Assembly: GCA_019240405.1 (NCBI GenBank) | Contig: JAFAYL010000017.1 | Coordinates: 20,578-84,577, forward strand | Origin: Acidobacteriaceae bacterium | Lineage (GTDB): Bacteria; Acidobacteriota; Terriglobia; Bryobacterales; Bryobacteraceae | Direction: 5' to 3' | DNA length: 64,000 nt | In this document: positions 43,344 to 53,200 of the stretch, piece after piece | How positions within the stretch are numbered: the first letter of the stretch is position 1 | How the letters are laid out: every line of letters begins with the position of its first letter | The notes under the pieces: model-generated | Told to the model about the DNA's origin: nothing | The model's input: only the letters and a program-made list of their open reading frames with translations | Databases searched by the model: none | Position numbers and translations under genes: made by a program

Positions 43344-44105
43344 TCATTCAGCCGGAGCAGCGTCGGACTCAGCAGGCTTCGGCTTGATTGGACAACTGAC
43401 AAGAAAACTCCCTAATGCCTTGGCCGCATCCTCGCTTCGGCGCTTCCAATGAAACAACGCTGAGATCAACTTGGGATGCGTCAGCGCGTGTACTCCAATT
43501 TTTGCACGTCGTATCCGGCCTTCCCGGGTCCGCATCGTGTTTAAGTCGAGCGGAAACGATTCGTCTGCCCGGTCCGATACGGCTTTAATGCAATAGAAAG
43601 GCAGTCCCGCCCGCCTCGTACGGGCGGCGACACCGGCCGCTTCCATATCGACCGCAACAGCCCCGTTATGGCGGAGCTTCTCTTTCTCGGAAGCAAAATT
43701 GAAAATGCGATCTTCCGAGATCAAGACGCCCGTTACGAATTCCATGGCTGTATCGATAGGTCCGCATTCGAACCGCTCGTTCGCCTGTGGATCGAGAACC
43801 TCTGTAGCCACGACGATCTGTAGCTCGCGGAGACTTGGATCAAGAGCTCCGCAATATCCTGTGCTTACGACGGCTTCCAGCCTAGAAGAAGAGAGCTCCG
43901 CGACGGTAACAGCACGCACGGCAACTTCGACAGCTTGCGCAGCGAGTTTCGGGCCTGCTCCGTTGGCAGCGAGCATTACACGACGCCCCTCCCACACGCC
44001 TTCGAATGCATAATCGATCGGCCATTTCAGCTTTCGAACGCCAGTAAGCAGATTTGCAAAGGGCTGGAGCTCCATGGCAAGGGAGGCTACGTAAAGAATG
44101 GCCAT
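43344..44105 (-). CDS. hpnG: Hopanoid-associated nucleoside phosphorylase HpnG
   Basis: About 253 residues from the ATG at 44105, 5 bases after the hpnA stop; the frame extends to 44138. Purine nucleoside phosphorylase/MTA-nucleosidase fold: VMLAANGAGPKLAAQAVEVA, VVSTGYCGALDPSLRELQIV, and the ribose/base-binding AVAVDMEAAGVAARTRRAGL followed by IKAVSDRADESFPLDL. In hopanoid clusters HpnG removes adenine from adenosylhopane to give phosphoribo- or ribosylhopane. Downstream lie two dehydrogenases where other genomes often have unrelated genes. A general nucleoside hydrolase role is a weaker alternative. Confidence 0.88.
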   Translation of the reverse strand: MAILYVASLAMELQPFANLLTGVRKLKWPIDYAFEGVWEGRRVMLAANGAGPKLAAQAVEVAVRAVTVAELSSSRLEAVVSTGYCGALDPSLRELQIVVATEVLDPQANERFECGPIDTAMEFVTGVLISEDRIFNFASEKEKLRHNGAVAVDMEAAGVAARTRRAGLPFYCIKAVSDRADESFPLDLNTMRTREGRIRRAKIGVHALTHPKLISALFHWKRRSEDAAKALGSFLVSCPIKPKPAESDAAPAE

Positions 44106-44110
44106 CGAGG

Positions 44111-45085
44111 TTAGCAGTATCCGTTGGCGCGGAACCATTCGACGGCGCGTTGAAGCGCAGCATTAGCCAAGCCCGGTGAAAAGCCCAGTTCGCGCGCTGC
44201 TTTCGTATGCGTGACAAACATTTTCTTTCGAGCCATCTTGACCCCCTCCAGCGGCGCAAGCGGTTCGCGACCGGTGAAATCTGCCCAAGCGGTCGTGATC
44301 ACGCCCGTTGCATAGGCTAACGCATAAGGAACCCTCGTCGTCGGAGCCGGTTTGTTCGCGATTTCGGCGAGCCGGCCGAGGATTTGCTGAAGCGTCAGGT
44401 TCTCCGAGCCAAGAATGTAGCGCTCACCGGGCCGGCCATGCTCGGCTGCTAGGAGGTGTCCAATCGCGATATCGCGCACATCGACCAGGTTCAAACCTGT
44501 GTCGACGAATGCCGGAAGCTTGTTGCGAAGAAAATCGACAATAATTTTGCCGGTCGGCGTGGGCTTCCAATCGTGGTCCCCAACGGGCGCGGTAGGGTTC
44601 ACGATGACAACCGGAAGCCCGGCTCGCGCTTTTTCCAGAGCGACCTGCTCAGCTAGCCACTTCGAACGCTTGTAGTGACCGGCCATGTCGGCAACCGAGA
44701 CAGGCGTGTCTTCATCTCCGAGTGCGTTTTTCGGCATTCCGATACAGCCGACCGTACTCGTATATACGACACATTCAACACCGGCCCGTTCGGCGGCTTC
44801 TAGCAGATTTCGCGTGCCCTCCACATTTGATTGATAAAGATCTTCGGGATGCTTGGACCAGAGGCGATAATCCGCAGCGACATGAAAAACGAGCTTACAA
44901 CCTGCAATTGCCCGGGCTAACGATTCGCCGTCACGCAAATCGCCCGGGACGCGCTCGACTTCGAGCTCGCGAACGCGGCTATTAGGACGGCAGAGAGCAC
45001 GAACGCGGTGACCTCGTTCAGAGAGCAGACGGGCAACGTGCCAGCCCAAAAAGCCACTAGCGCCTGTAACTAGCGTGAGAGGCAA
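44111..45085 (-). CDS. hpnA: Hopanoid-associated NAD-dependent epimerase-like protein HpnA
   Basis: 324 residues with a TTG start. Extended SDR fold: LTLVTGASGFLGWHVARLLS, VFHVAADYRLWSKHPEDLYQ, YTSTVGCIGMPKNALGDEDT, and the catalytic GHYKRSKWLAEQVA. The run SNVEGTRNLLEAAERAGVE and the end AARELGFSP match hopanoid-associated sugar epimerases (HpnA). Its exact reaction in hopanoid synthesis is not settled. It lies 15 bases after hpnH and 5 before hpnG on the same strand. The closest alternative family is dihydroflavonol reductase-like SDRs. Confidence 0.9.
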   Translation of the reverse strand: MPLTLVTGASGFLGWHVARLLSERGHRVRALCRPNSRVRELEVERVPGDLRDGESLARAIAGCKLVFHVAADYRLWSKHPEDLYQSNVEGTRNLLEAAERAGVECVVYTSTVGCIGMPKNALGDEDTPVSVADMAGHYKRSKWLAEQVALEKARAGLPVVIVNPTAPVGDHDWKPTPTGKIIVDFLRNKLPAFVDTGLNLVDVRDIAIGHLLAAEHGRPGERYILGSENLTLQQILGRLAEIANKPAPTTRVPYALAYATGVITTAWADFTGREPLAPLEGVKMARKKMFVTHTKAARELGFSPGLANAALQRAVEWFRANGYC

Positions 45086-45100
45086 TGAAGGGATGCCGCC

Positions 45101-46213
45101 TTAGCGGAATGCCCAGGTCATTAGTTTAAACGTATCGGACAACTTGGAATTGATCCCAAGCGCTGCGGATGGCTCGTAACCGCAGTGGACCATGCAGTGT
45201 TCGCATCGCGGATCATTGCCCTCGCCGTAATGGTTCCACTGCGTCTTCGTCATCAATTCCTCGAACGTGTCGTAGTGAGCGTCGGTGATCAAATAACACG
45301 GCCCTTTCCAACCTTTGACGTTGTAAGTGGGATTCCCCCAGGCAGTACAAGGCAGCTTTCGCTCGCCTTTCAAAAAATCGAGGTATATGGGCGTGTTGTT
45401 AATGCGAAACCGTCTGGCCAACCGATCGATATCTTTGAACTTTTCGATTACATCTTCGCGTGTCATGAAAATCTCGCGCTGATTGACTGCGGAGTAGCCG
45501 TACGCTGGAGAAATCATAAAGCCATCAACATTCAGACTTTCGAGCAGCGTGAATAACTCCTCGATTTCGTTCATGTCAGTTTCTTTGTAAACAGTGGTAT
45601 TGGTGCAGACCTTGAATCCGTGTTCCTTTGCGACCTTAATGCCTTCAATGGCTTCCTTAAAGACACCGGGCCGCTCGACCGCGAGATCATGATTCTTTTC
45701 CATCCCATCAAGATGGACATTGAAAAAGAACCGGGAATCAGGCTTAAATTGCCCCACCTTCTTACGGATGAACATGCCGTTGGTGCAGAGAATGATGTTC
45801 TTGCCGCGCGAAAGAATCTCTGAGCAGAGGCGCGCGATATCCGGATACAGCATCGGCTCGCCGCCGCAAATCGACACGGTCGGCGCACCACACTCATCGA
45901 CGGCCTTGAGGCACTGCTCTACAGAAAGGCGCTCGGAGATGGTGCTTTCGTATTCCCGGATGCGGCCGCAACCGGTGCAAGTCAGATTGCAGGCGTGTAA
46001 CGGCTCGAGCATCAAGACGAGCGGAAACCGCTTGTTGATCAACGGGTGCACAAAGTCCGGCTGCTCACCGGTCCGCGTGTGCATGACGATCTTGAATGGA
46101 TTGGCCGAATCATCAGTTTCGATAACGCTCTTCTGCCACCGCGGTGGGGGATTCAGCTTGTTTTTTGCTATGTAGGCTCCCATCCCGAGGGTCATGGAAA
46201 GCGGAAATCTCAT
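45101..46213 (-). CDS. hpnH: Radical SAM adenosylhopane synthase HpnH
   Basis: 370 residues with a good ribosome-binding site (AGGAG, 6 bases before ATG). The radical SAM cluster motif is LEPLHACNLTCTGCGRIREY, followed by ICGGEPMLYPDIARL and FFFNVHLDGMEKNHDLAVER. A C-terminal set of cysteines (CEHCMVHCGYEPSAAL) is typical of HpnH. The enzyme adds the 5'-deoxyadenosyl group to diploptene to make adenosylhopane, the first step of side-chain building. It needs S-adenosylmethionine and a [4Fe-4S] cluster and uses the product of Shc, encoded two genes upstream. Confidence 0.94.
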   Translation of the reverse strand: MRFPLSMTLGMGAYIAKNKLNPPPRWQKSVIETDDSANPFKIVMHTRTGEQPDFVHPLINKRFPLVLMLEPLHACNLTCTGCGRIREYESTISERLSVEQCLKAVDECGAPTVSICGGEPMLYPDIARLCSEILSRGKNIILCTNGMFIRKKVGQFKPDSRFFFNVHLDGMEKNHDLAVERPGVFKEAIEGIKVAKEHGFKVCTNTTVYKETDMNEIEELFTLLESLNVDGFMISPAYGYSAVNQREIFMTREDVIEKFKDIDRLARRFRINNTPIYLDFLKGERKLPCTAWGNPTYNVKGWKGPCYLITDAHYDTFEELMTKTQWNHYGEGNDPRCEHCMVHCGYEPSAALGINSKLSDTFKLMTWAFR

Positions 46214-46220
46214 AGTGCTC

Positions 46221-46433
46221 CTAGTCTAGTCCGATCTTCTGCTTAATACGGACAATGTCGCGATAGAACTCCTTCAGATCAGTTTGGATAAGCTCCAGTG
46301 TGTGCTCAATTCGATCTAATCGCTTGCTCACATCCCTACTTTGCCAGATCAATGCGAGCATGTTCATGGCTATTCCGACAATCACCGCGAACACCGGTAC
46401 GCCAATTGCAAAATATAGTTGCTGGTTCGTCAT
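46221..46433 (-). CDS. Small membrane coiled-coil protein in the hopanoid operon
   Basis: 70 residues. One N-terminal membrane helix (YFAIGVPVFAVIVGIAMNML) followed by a heptad-like helix SKRLDRIEHTLELIQTDLKE and FYRDIVRIKQKIGLD. Its stop is 7 bases before the hpnH start and its ATG is 18 bases after the shc stop, so it is part of the operon. No family with known function is recognised. Possible roles are tethering cytosolic HpnH and HpnA to the membrane where hopanoids are made, or an unrelated passenger gene. Confidence 0.65.
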   Translation of the reverse strand: MTNQQLYFAIGVPVFAVIVGIAMNMLALIWQSRDVSKRLDRIEHTLELIQTDLKEFYRDIVRIKQKIGLD

Positions 46434-46451
46434 ATCAGCAATTCGTTCACC

Positions 46452-48407
46452 TTAGTGGCCCGCAGCGGCCTGCATCACTCTAGGCTGCAACGGTGCAATG
46501 GCGTTCGTAAATGTCGCAAGCGCGAGCAGCGGGAAGGCGTTGCGGTATTCGGTATAGGAAAGATAGAAAACTCGAGGGAAACCGGTGCCGGTGCAGTAGT
46601 CTTCATCCCAAGTTCCGTCCGAGCGCTGTGTCTTCAGCAAGTATTCGATGCCATTGTAAAGACTCTCGCTGCGAACGTCGCCCCCCGCAAGAAGAGCGAG
46701 AATGGCCCACGCCGTCTGCGATGGAGTGCTCGGATTGGGAACGAAACGGTTCTCGTCGTAGCTGGCGCAGCTCTCGCCCCAGCCGCCATCGTGGTTCTGA
46801 TAAGCGCGAATGAATTCAAGTGCCTGCTGAATGCTGGGCTCGTTTTCCGTGAGCCCAGCAGCGCGAAGGCCGCGCAAAGCGAGGAAGGTGCCGTAGATAT
46901 AGTTCACTCCCCAACGGCCATACCAGCTTCCATCGGGTTCCTGAGTACGCAACAGGAAATCAACGCCGCGGCGGAGAGCGGGATGATCTGCGTTCAGACC
47001 ACAAACGATAAGAGCCTCAAGAACCCTCCCGGTGATATCAGGACAGGACGGGTCGAGCATAGCGTTGTGATCAGCGAAGGGCACGTGACTCAGGATTTTC
47101 CAATTGTTGTCTACGTCGAAGGCAGCCCAGCCCCCGTCTTTGCCTTGCATCGCGAGGATCCAATCAACCGCACGTTTTTCGCATTCGCGCTGTTTGGTTT
47201 CATTTGAAGCGGGCGCTTTAGCTAAAGCGAGCAAGACCATCGCGGTGTCATCGACGTCAGGATAAAACTCGTTATTAAACTCAAATGCCCAGCCAGAGGG
47301 TTGTGCATCTGGCCGCTTGCGACTCCAATCTCCCGGCCGTCGAACTTCTTTCGAGAGGAACCAATCAGCCACGCGGCCGAGCGTGGCATGGGACAGGTCT
47401 TCTGTCTCCGGTAAGGCGAAAGCCGCAATGGCCGTATCCCAGATGGGCGAATAGCAGGGCTGGATAAAAAAGCCTCGATGATCATCAACGATCAGGTTAT
47501 TGAACTGCGTTTCAGCCCCAATGCGCAGCGGATGGTCCGCAGCATATCCGAGCACATCCAGGGCCATAATCGAGTACTGCATTGAGGGATAAATAGCACC
47601 CAGCCCGTCGGAGCCCTCGAAGTGCTCTATCATCCAATCGGCAGCTCTCTTCAGTGCATATTTCCGGATCCATCGCGAACCCCATCGCTCCCAAATCTTC
47701 AAAAAACGGTCGAACGCGAGGAAGCAATTGCGCCAACTGAACAGGCTCGGATCGCGCTGCGGCATGGTGGGCGCGCCACAGAGATAGATTTCATCCAAGT
47801 CAAAGCCCGTGGGAACGGGCCGGCGCGGATTCGCGGCATGGATGATCGAGAGAGCGATCACTATTGCGCGAGTCCATGACGACATCTGATAGATGAAGTT
47901 AAAGGGCAGCAGGATCAGTTCGGGCGGAATGGACGGGCAAGCTTCGCGAGGATAGAGGGCGAACAAACTAAGATTGGTGCGAACGTAACTATTCGCAGCC
48001 TGTAGGCCCCCCAGCTCGAGGATGCGCGTGCGAAGGCGAACCATTCGCCCATCCTCGACGTGAATTCCCGCAACTTTCAACGCAAAGTAAGCCTTAATCG
48101 AGGCGCTGACCTCCGATGGGCCATTCAGGTAAATATTGAAACCACCGTCTTCAAGTTGGCGCGACAAAATAGCCGCGACAGCTTTCTCCACCACTGGACG
48201 GTTGGGCGGATCCCAAATTCCATTCACCGGGGGATGCAGCCATAGCTGCAACATTATGTAATCGGATTCGAGCGTCGTGTCAGCTTTGAGATCAGCGCAC
48301 CAATAACCCTCGTCATCGAAGCGCCGAAGTAAGGCGGACGATGCTTTCTGGATACTGCTCGCGACGGTGAAATTCAACGAGTCTGTAATTTGAAGACTTG
48401 ATTTCAT
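46452..48407 (-). CDS. shc: Squalene-hopene cyclase
   Basis: 651 residues, normal for bacterial Shc. The catalytic DXDD is present as PDVDDTAMVLLAL, and several QW-type repeats are seen (QLEDGGFNIYLNG, GKDGGWAAFDVDNNW, EPDGSWYGRWGVNY, NHDGGWGESC, RSDGTWDEDYCTG). It protonates squalene and closes it to hopene/hopanol on the inner side of the membrane. There is no signal peptide; the enzyme is monotopic. It starts 24 bases after ispH with GGAAA near the ATG, and is the second gene of the operon. Confidence 0.95.
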   Translation of the reverse strand: MKSSLQITDSLNFTVASSIQKASSALLRRFDDEGYWCADLKADTTLESDYIMLQLWLHPPVNGIWDPPNRPVVEKAVAAILSRQLEDGGFNIYLNGPSEVSASIKAYFALKVAGIHVEDGRMVRLRTRILELGGLQAANSYVRTNLSLFALYPREACPSIPPELILLPFNFIYQMSSWTRAIVIALSIIHAANPRRPVPTGFDLDEIYLCGAPTMPQRDPSLFSWRNCFLAFDRFLKIWERWGSRWIRKYALKRAADWMIEHFEGSDGLGAIYPSMQYSIMALDVLGYAADHPLRIGAETQFNNLIVDDHRGFFIQPCYSPIWDTAIAAFALPETEDLSHATLGRVADWFLSKEVRRPGDWSRKRPDAQPSGWAFEFNNEFYPDVDDTAMVLLALAKAPASNETKQRECEKRAVDWILAMQGKDGGWAAFDVDNNWKILSHVPFADHNAMLDPSCPDITGRVLEALIVCGLNADHPALRRGVDFLLRTQEPDGSWYGRWGVNYIYGTFLALRGLRAAGLTENEPSIQQALEFIRAYQNHDGGWGESCASYDENRFVPNPSTPSQTAWAILALLAGGDVRSESLYNGIEYLLKTQRSDGTWDEDYCTGTGFPRVFYLSYTEYRNAFPLLALATFTNAIAPLQPRVMQAAAGH

Positions 48408-48431
48408 CGTTTCCAGAAAGACTGTACCGCG

Positions 48432-49454
48432 CTAGGCACGGACTCTATGAAGGCGAGGCTTGAAGCTCTCAAGATCAGAAGGCAGCGTGAAGCGCACGTC
48501 TTCTTCCTTGATCTCAGCCTCTTCCAGGTCAGTGTATCCTTTCGTTTTCAAGTGCTCGATGAGCTCCTGCACCAGATGTTCAGGAGCCGAAGCGCCGGCA
48601 GTTACGGCAACCGTTTCGACACCGTCCAAAGCGCCTGGCTCAATCTCACTCGCATCGTCTAGCAAATAGGCAGGCACTCCGGCTTTCTCGCAAACCTCTA
48701 CTAGTCGCCGCGAGTTAGAACTGTTTTGCGAGCCGACCACGAGTAAAGCTTGGCAGAGCGGAGCTACCGCTTTGACGGCAAGTTGCCGGTTTTCGGTTGC
48801 GTAGCAGATATCCTGCGTCTTCGGCCCAATAATTTTCGGAAAACGTTCGAGCAGCCGGTTTACGATATCTTTTGTCTCATCCAGAGAAAGCGTGGTTTGT
48901 GTGAGATACACGACGCGTTCGGGATCTCTGATCTCCAGCCGGTCAACATCTTCCACGTCCGAGACTAGAATGGTGCTTTCTGGAGCTTCCCCAAGCGTCC
49001 CGATTACCTCGTCATGATCCCGGTGCCCGATCAGAATAATTGTGTAACCCTGTTTTGCAAACTTGACCGCTTCGAGGTGAACCTTCGTAACTAACGGGCA
49101 GGTGGCATCGATAATTTGCAATTGCCTTTTGTTCGCCTCTGCACGTACGGCCGGAGAAACACCATGGGCGCTGAAAATTGCCCGGGCGCCTTCTGGAACC
49201 TCGCTCAATTCTTCGACAAAAATGGCGCCAGCCCGGCGGAGTTCATCCACCACATGGCGATTGTGAACAATTTCCTTACGAACGTAGATCGGCCCGCCGT
49301 ATAGGTCGAGCGCTATACGGACGACATCGATAGCTCGCACGACTCCCGCGCAAAACCCGCGCGGTTTCAGTAAGATAACCTTCTTAGCGATCGTGCTGTT
49401 GGCTCTGTTTTCTGCGGAAACAGCGATCTCATCCAGAAGGCCGGTCGAAGGCAT
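48432..49454 (-). CDS. ispH: 4-hydroxy-3-methylbut-2-enyl diphosphate reductase
   Basis: 340 residues. The three conserved Cys of the [4Fe-4S] site are in LLKPRGFCAGVVRAI, IIDATCPLVTKVHLE and TQDICYATENRQ. IFSAHGVSP, IGHRDHDEVIGTLGE and VGSQNSSNSRRLVEV complete the family pattern, with a C-terminal acidic tail. It makes the last MEP-pathway step, giving isopentenyl and dimethylallyl diphosphates. Placing it first in the hopanoid operon links precursor supply to hopanoid output. Promoter candidate: TATACT at 49467-49472 upstream. Confidence 0.95.
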   Translation of the reverse strand: MPSTGLLDEIAVSAENRANSTIAKKVILLKPRGFCAGVVRAIDVVRIALDLYGGPIYVRKEIVHNRHVVDELRRAGAIFVEELSEVPEGARAIFSAHGVSPAVRAEANKRQLQIIDATCPLVTKVHLEAVKFAKQGYTIILIGHRDHDEVIGTLGEAPESTILVSDVEDVDRLEIRDPERVVYLTQTTLSLDETKDIVNRLLERFPKIIGPKTQDICYATENRQLAVKAVAPLCQALLVVGSQNSSNSRRLVEVCEKAGVPAYLLDDASEIEPGALDGVETVAVTAGASAPEHLVQELIEHLKTKGYTDLEEAEIKEEDVRFTLPSDLESFKPRLHRVRA

Positions 49455-49466
49455 AGGGAAAGCCTT

Positions 49467-49472
49467 AGTATA
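49467..49472 (-). promoter_or_regulatory. Putative -10 box (TATACT) of the hopanoid operon
   Basis: On the minus strand TATACT lies 12 bases before the ispH ATG. A leader of about 5 bases would result. No good -35 is seen at the standard distance (TTGTGC is about 22 bases upstream). It is the only promoter-like site found in front of the ten tightly spaced genes. Confidence 0.35.
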
Positions 49473-49548
49473 ACAAGAGCTTAGCCCTTTGCGAGCACAA
49501 GTTATACAGCCAGCGATCCCGAGCTTCTACGGCGAGACCCGAAGGTTA

Positions 49549-50109
49549 TTAAAGCAGATCGATGTAATCGATCACTAGGAAACTCGAAGGATCGTATACA
49601 ATGACGTACCCAAACCAGAAGCCGAACACGAAAGTCGGGGGTGGTGGCGCGAGTAAAACGACCACCTCTTGAGGAACCGGCTCAATATAGGTTTGATAGG
49701 TTGTCTCGATCACTGTCCCGCTTGAGATATGTGGCCGGTTAGCGCGGTTGACTTGAGCGAGTTGGGCTCGAAAGTGCTCGCGCAGCTTGGATTTGTCTTC
49801 TGACCTGAAGTGATAGTGGGCATTAGCCTGCGCCCTCGAGCCACTAGAACGCTCGGTATTGCGTCTAGCTTCGCGGCTTTCGCCCCGCTCTTTATCGCGA
49901 TCCTGTTTGCCTTTTGATTCATCGCGCCGGCTGAAATCCTTGTTCGCTTTCTCATCCCGCTTTTCCGGCGCAGATTTCTTCTCGTGCTCCTCTTGCTTCG
50001 GCTCCTCTTTGGGAGCTTCCTGGGCACGCGCCGGAACAGATATTGCCGGCCCCACGCACAAGGCTGCTGTCAGCGCGAACGTAAAAAAGTCCGTTCTTTT
50101 GATTACCAT
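49549..50109 (-). CDS. Secreted charged low-complexity protein
   Basis: About 186 residues from the ATG at 50109, with GGAGG 8 bases upstream; upstream in-frame starts lack this site. Signal peptide (FFTFALTAALCVGPAISVPARA, shown by its hydrophobic run). A long Lys/Glu/Arg/Asp region follows (KEEPKQEEHEKKSAPEKRDE and more), then a folded-looking part SKLREHFRAQLAQVNRANRP and a C-terminus rich in aromatics (FGFWFGYVIVYDPSSFLVID). No known function; the DUF1236-like pattern (helix, ISSGTVI, then VPQEVVV) is suggestive. Divergent from smc. Confidence 0.7.
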   Translation of the reverse strand: MVIKRTDFFTFALTAALCVGPAISVPARAQEAPKEEPKQEEHEKKSAPEKRDEKANKDFSRRDESKGKQDRDKERGESREARRNTERSSGSRAQANAHYHFRSEDKSKLREHFRAQLAQVNRANRPHISSGTVIETTYQTYIEPVPQEVVVLLAPPPPTFVFGFWFGYVIVYDPSSFLVIDYIDLL

Positions 50110-50265
50110 AGTGCACTCCTCCGGCTTCATCGTACTGCAATTTTTGCCTAATGACAAAGATCGCGATAGCTCGGGAGACACTCCGAAACTCTTTACTTAT
50201 CCCCGCCCTCGCTGTAGCATAAAAACAATTCGCGACAATAATGTTGTGGGAAAGGTAACCACTCC

Positions 50266-53200
50266 TTGCTAAAACTAAAGCGCGTCGAGGTTCAAGGGTT
50301 TAAATCGTTTTACGACCGGACAGAGATGAAGTTCGGTGGAACCGGAGTTGCCGCCATTGTCGGTCCAAACGGGTGCGGTAAATCGAACCTGAGTGATGCC
50401 ATCAGCTGGGTCCTTGGGGAGCAATCCGCGAAGACATTGCGCGGGGCCCGGATGGAAGACGTGATTTTTGCCGGAACTCAAGACAAGAAGCCACTCGGAA
50501 TGGCATCGGTAACGATGACTTTAATCCCGGACGAACCGCCGTCCGAAAGCCCGGATGCCAAACCTTTGGAGCACGAGCAACAGGCCCAATTGAATGGGCA
50601 CAGGCCCCATCCTTCAGCGGAAGTGTTCAAAACCGCCGAGCGCACTGGCGAAATCACAATCACTCGCCGTCTCTACCGCTCCGGCGAAAGCGAATACTTG
50701 ATGAACGGTAAGCTGGCGCGCCTCCGTGACATTCAGGATCTTTTTCTGGGGACGGGATTAGGCCCTGAAAGCTACGCCATTATCGAACAAGGCCGCATCG
50801 GACAGATTTTGAGCAACCGGCCGCAGGATCGTCGAAATGTGATCGAAGAAGCGGCGGGCATCACCAAGTTTAAAGCCCGTAAACGATTGGCGGAAAGCAA
50901 ACTGGAGAGCGCCAAGCAGAACCTTTCGAGAGTTTTCGACATCCTCGAAGAAGTTACGCGCCAGGTGAATTCGCTCAAACGCCAGGCCGCGAAGACCAAA
51001 CGTTATGGAGAACTAAAAGTCGAAGCAAAATCGTGTCTGAGACAGGTAATTTCGGCGAAATTCCGTATACTTGAGCGCGATGCGGCGAAACTGGCAATCG
51101 AGCTGAACCTCGCTTCAAGCGAGCTAGAGAGCCTATACGCCGAAATAACTGAAGGCGAGAAACGTAAGTCCACTAGAAGCGAGGCCCTTTATGCCACCGA
51201 GCGAGACTTAACTGAAGCCCGAAGGTTGGCGGCTGATTTGGAACTCGAGTCAGAGCGGCTGCGCGGACGGCTCGAGTATCAAGCTAAACAGATTCAAGAG
51301 ATCGACCGGCAGTCAAGTGGTGGACAACAGGAGCTAGAGTCGTTGCACGCAAGAAAGCGCGAGACCGCAGCCGATCTCGAGCGGCGGCAGTCCGAATTCT
51401 CGATGATCGAGGCAGAGTACGCTACAGCGCGCCTGGAATTAGAAGCAAAGTCCAAAGAGCGCATTGAAATTCAGACAAAATTAGCAGAGCAAGAGCGAAA
51501 ACTCGAGGGCGCGCGCCAAAGAGTGCTCGAGTTATTGACCGAGCTTTCTTCGCTGAAACACAGAATCACACATTCCGAAGCGCAGCTCGGAACGATAGAC
51601 ACGCAATCCGCCGATGTAAGCGATGAGGAACGCCGGTCGGCAGCAGATCTTTCCCGGTTAGAAAGTGTACGAGTGGAGATATCGGAGCGCTTAACAGCGC
51701 GGCAGATTCAGCTCAATTCAACAGCCAATGAACGGCAGGCAATAGAGACAGGGTTACACGATAAACGAGCCGAGATGAGCAATTCAAGGCAAGCGCTCGA
51801 ACGTTTGCGCGCCGAATTTTCGCGCGTGAAAGCCAGGCGCGATTCTCTCCAAGACATTCTGCACCATCGAAGTTACACAACCGAAACTGTCAAGCGGTTC
51901 TTTACGGCAGTGGAGCAAGCTAATACACATTTCTTGCAACCGGTCGGCGTGCTCGCTGATTTCCTCGAAGTGGATTCGCAGTTCGAAAAAGCAGTCGAGG
52001 AGTTTTTGCACGACGAGCTCGAGTATGTGATAGTCCGGAATTGGGATGAAGCCGAGCGCGGTCTCGAACTGATGCGCGCAGATCTGAACGGACGGGCGAC
52101 GTTTCTAGTGGAAGAGAGTGGCCCGAATGCTAGGGCTCCAGAGTCACGCGAGCCCAGTGGTGAGTCCGGCATCGTTACGAAACTTAGTGACGCTGTGCGG
52201 TTCACGAATGGTATCTCGCGCGCCGCATTGCATTCGCTTCCTCGTATTGCAAATTCTTACGTTGTGACTGACCGCGCTGAAGCGCGGCGGCTGGCCATGG
52301 AATATCCGGATTGCTGGTTTCTCGTCAGCGAAGGCATAAGCTATCACGGGCAAGCGGTAAGCGGAGGAAAGAAAACTGGCTCGGGTCCTCTCGCCCTGAA
52401 ACGGGAATTGCGTGAGATATCCGTCCTCGAAGCCGATAAGGAACGCGAGCTAAATGCAACTGAGACTAACTTCGAGTGTCTGGGACACACGATTGCTGAG
52501 CTCGGAGAAAAATTAGAGCACGTCCGCGCACACCAGCAGTCTCAAGAAAAGGACATGCTGGCAATCGATCACGAGAGCCGAAAGCTGGCCGAGGAGCTTC
52601 AACGAGTTCGAAGCAAGCTGTCAGGCGCTCGTCTTCAACTCCAAGAACTATCTCAGGCTCGGGAGGAGATTCACCGGAATATTGAACGAGATCGTGAGGC
52701 GCTTCAACAAGTTGAGCTTGTCAGGACCGAACAGGACCAGGTGCTCGAGTCAGCCCGCCGCGAGGAATCAACTTTGCGCGCAAGGGCGGCGCATGCGGCG
52801 GAAGAGCACGCGATTCTCCGCGCGAATGTTGCGAGCCTCGAAGAACGTCAACGCTCTCTAATCGCGAATCGTGAAAGGCTCACATCGGAAATCGAAAGCT
52901 TCGTCACGCGAACGGAGCTTCTTTCCAGCGAAATGAAGCGCTTGAGCGCCGAAAGGGCGCAATTCATATCGAGCAATGAGGAGATCGACCGGAAAGTCAT
53001 CGAGGTGAAAGACTCAATCTCAAGTGCCGAGCAAAGCGCGGACCGGCTTGTCTTACGAGAGGCAGAGTTGAGACAACAGTTGAGGACGTTGGAAGACGAA
53101 TTGAAGCACGCTAGATCAACTGCGCAAATAGCGCTAGAGAAACGATCGGAGGTGCAAGTCGCACTGGCGCGGACGGAAGCTGATCTAAAACATCTCGACG

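Noticed and set aside
49116..49304. Plus-strand short frame opposite ispH
   Set aside because: It is the antisense of conserved IspH codons and has no start context.
39401..49454. hpnE in the hopanoid operon
   Set aside because: Every reading frame in the operon is accounted for, and none has the FAD-binding amine-oxidase motif expected of HpnE.
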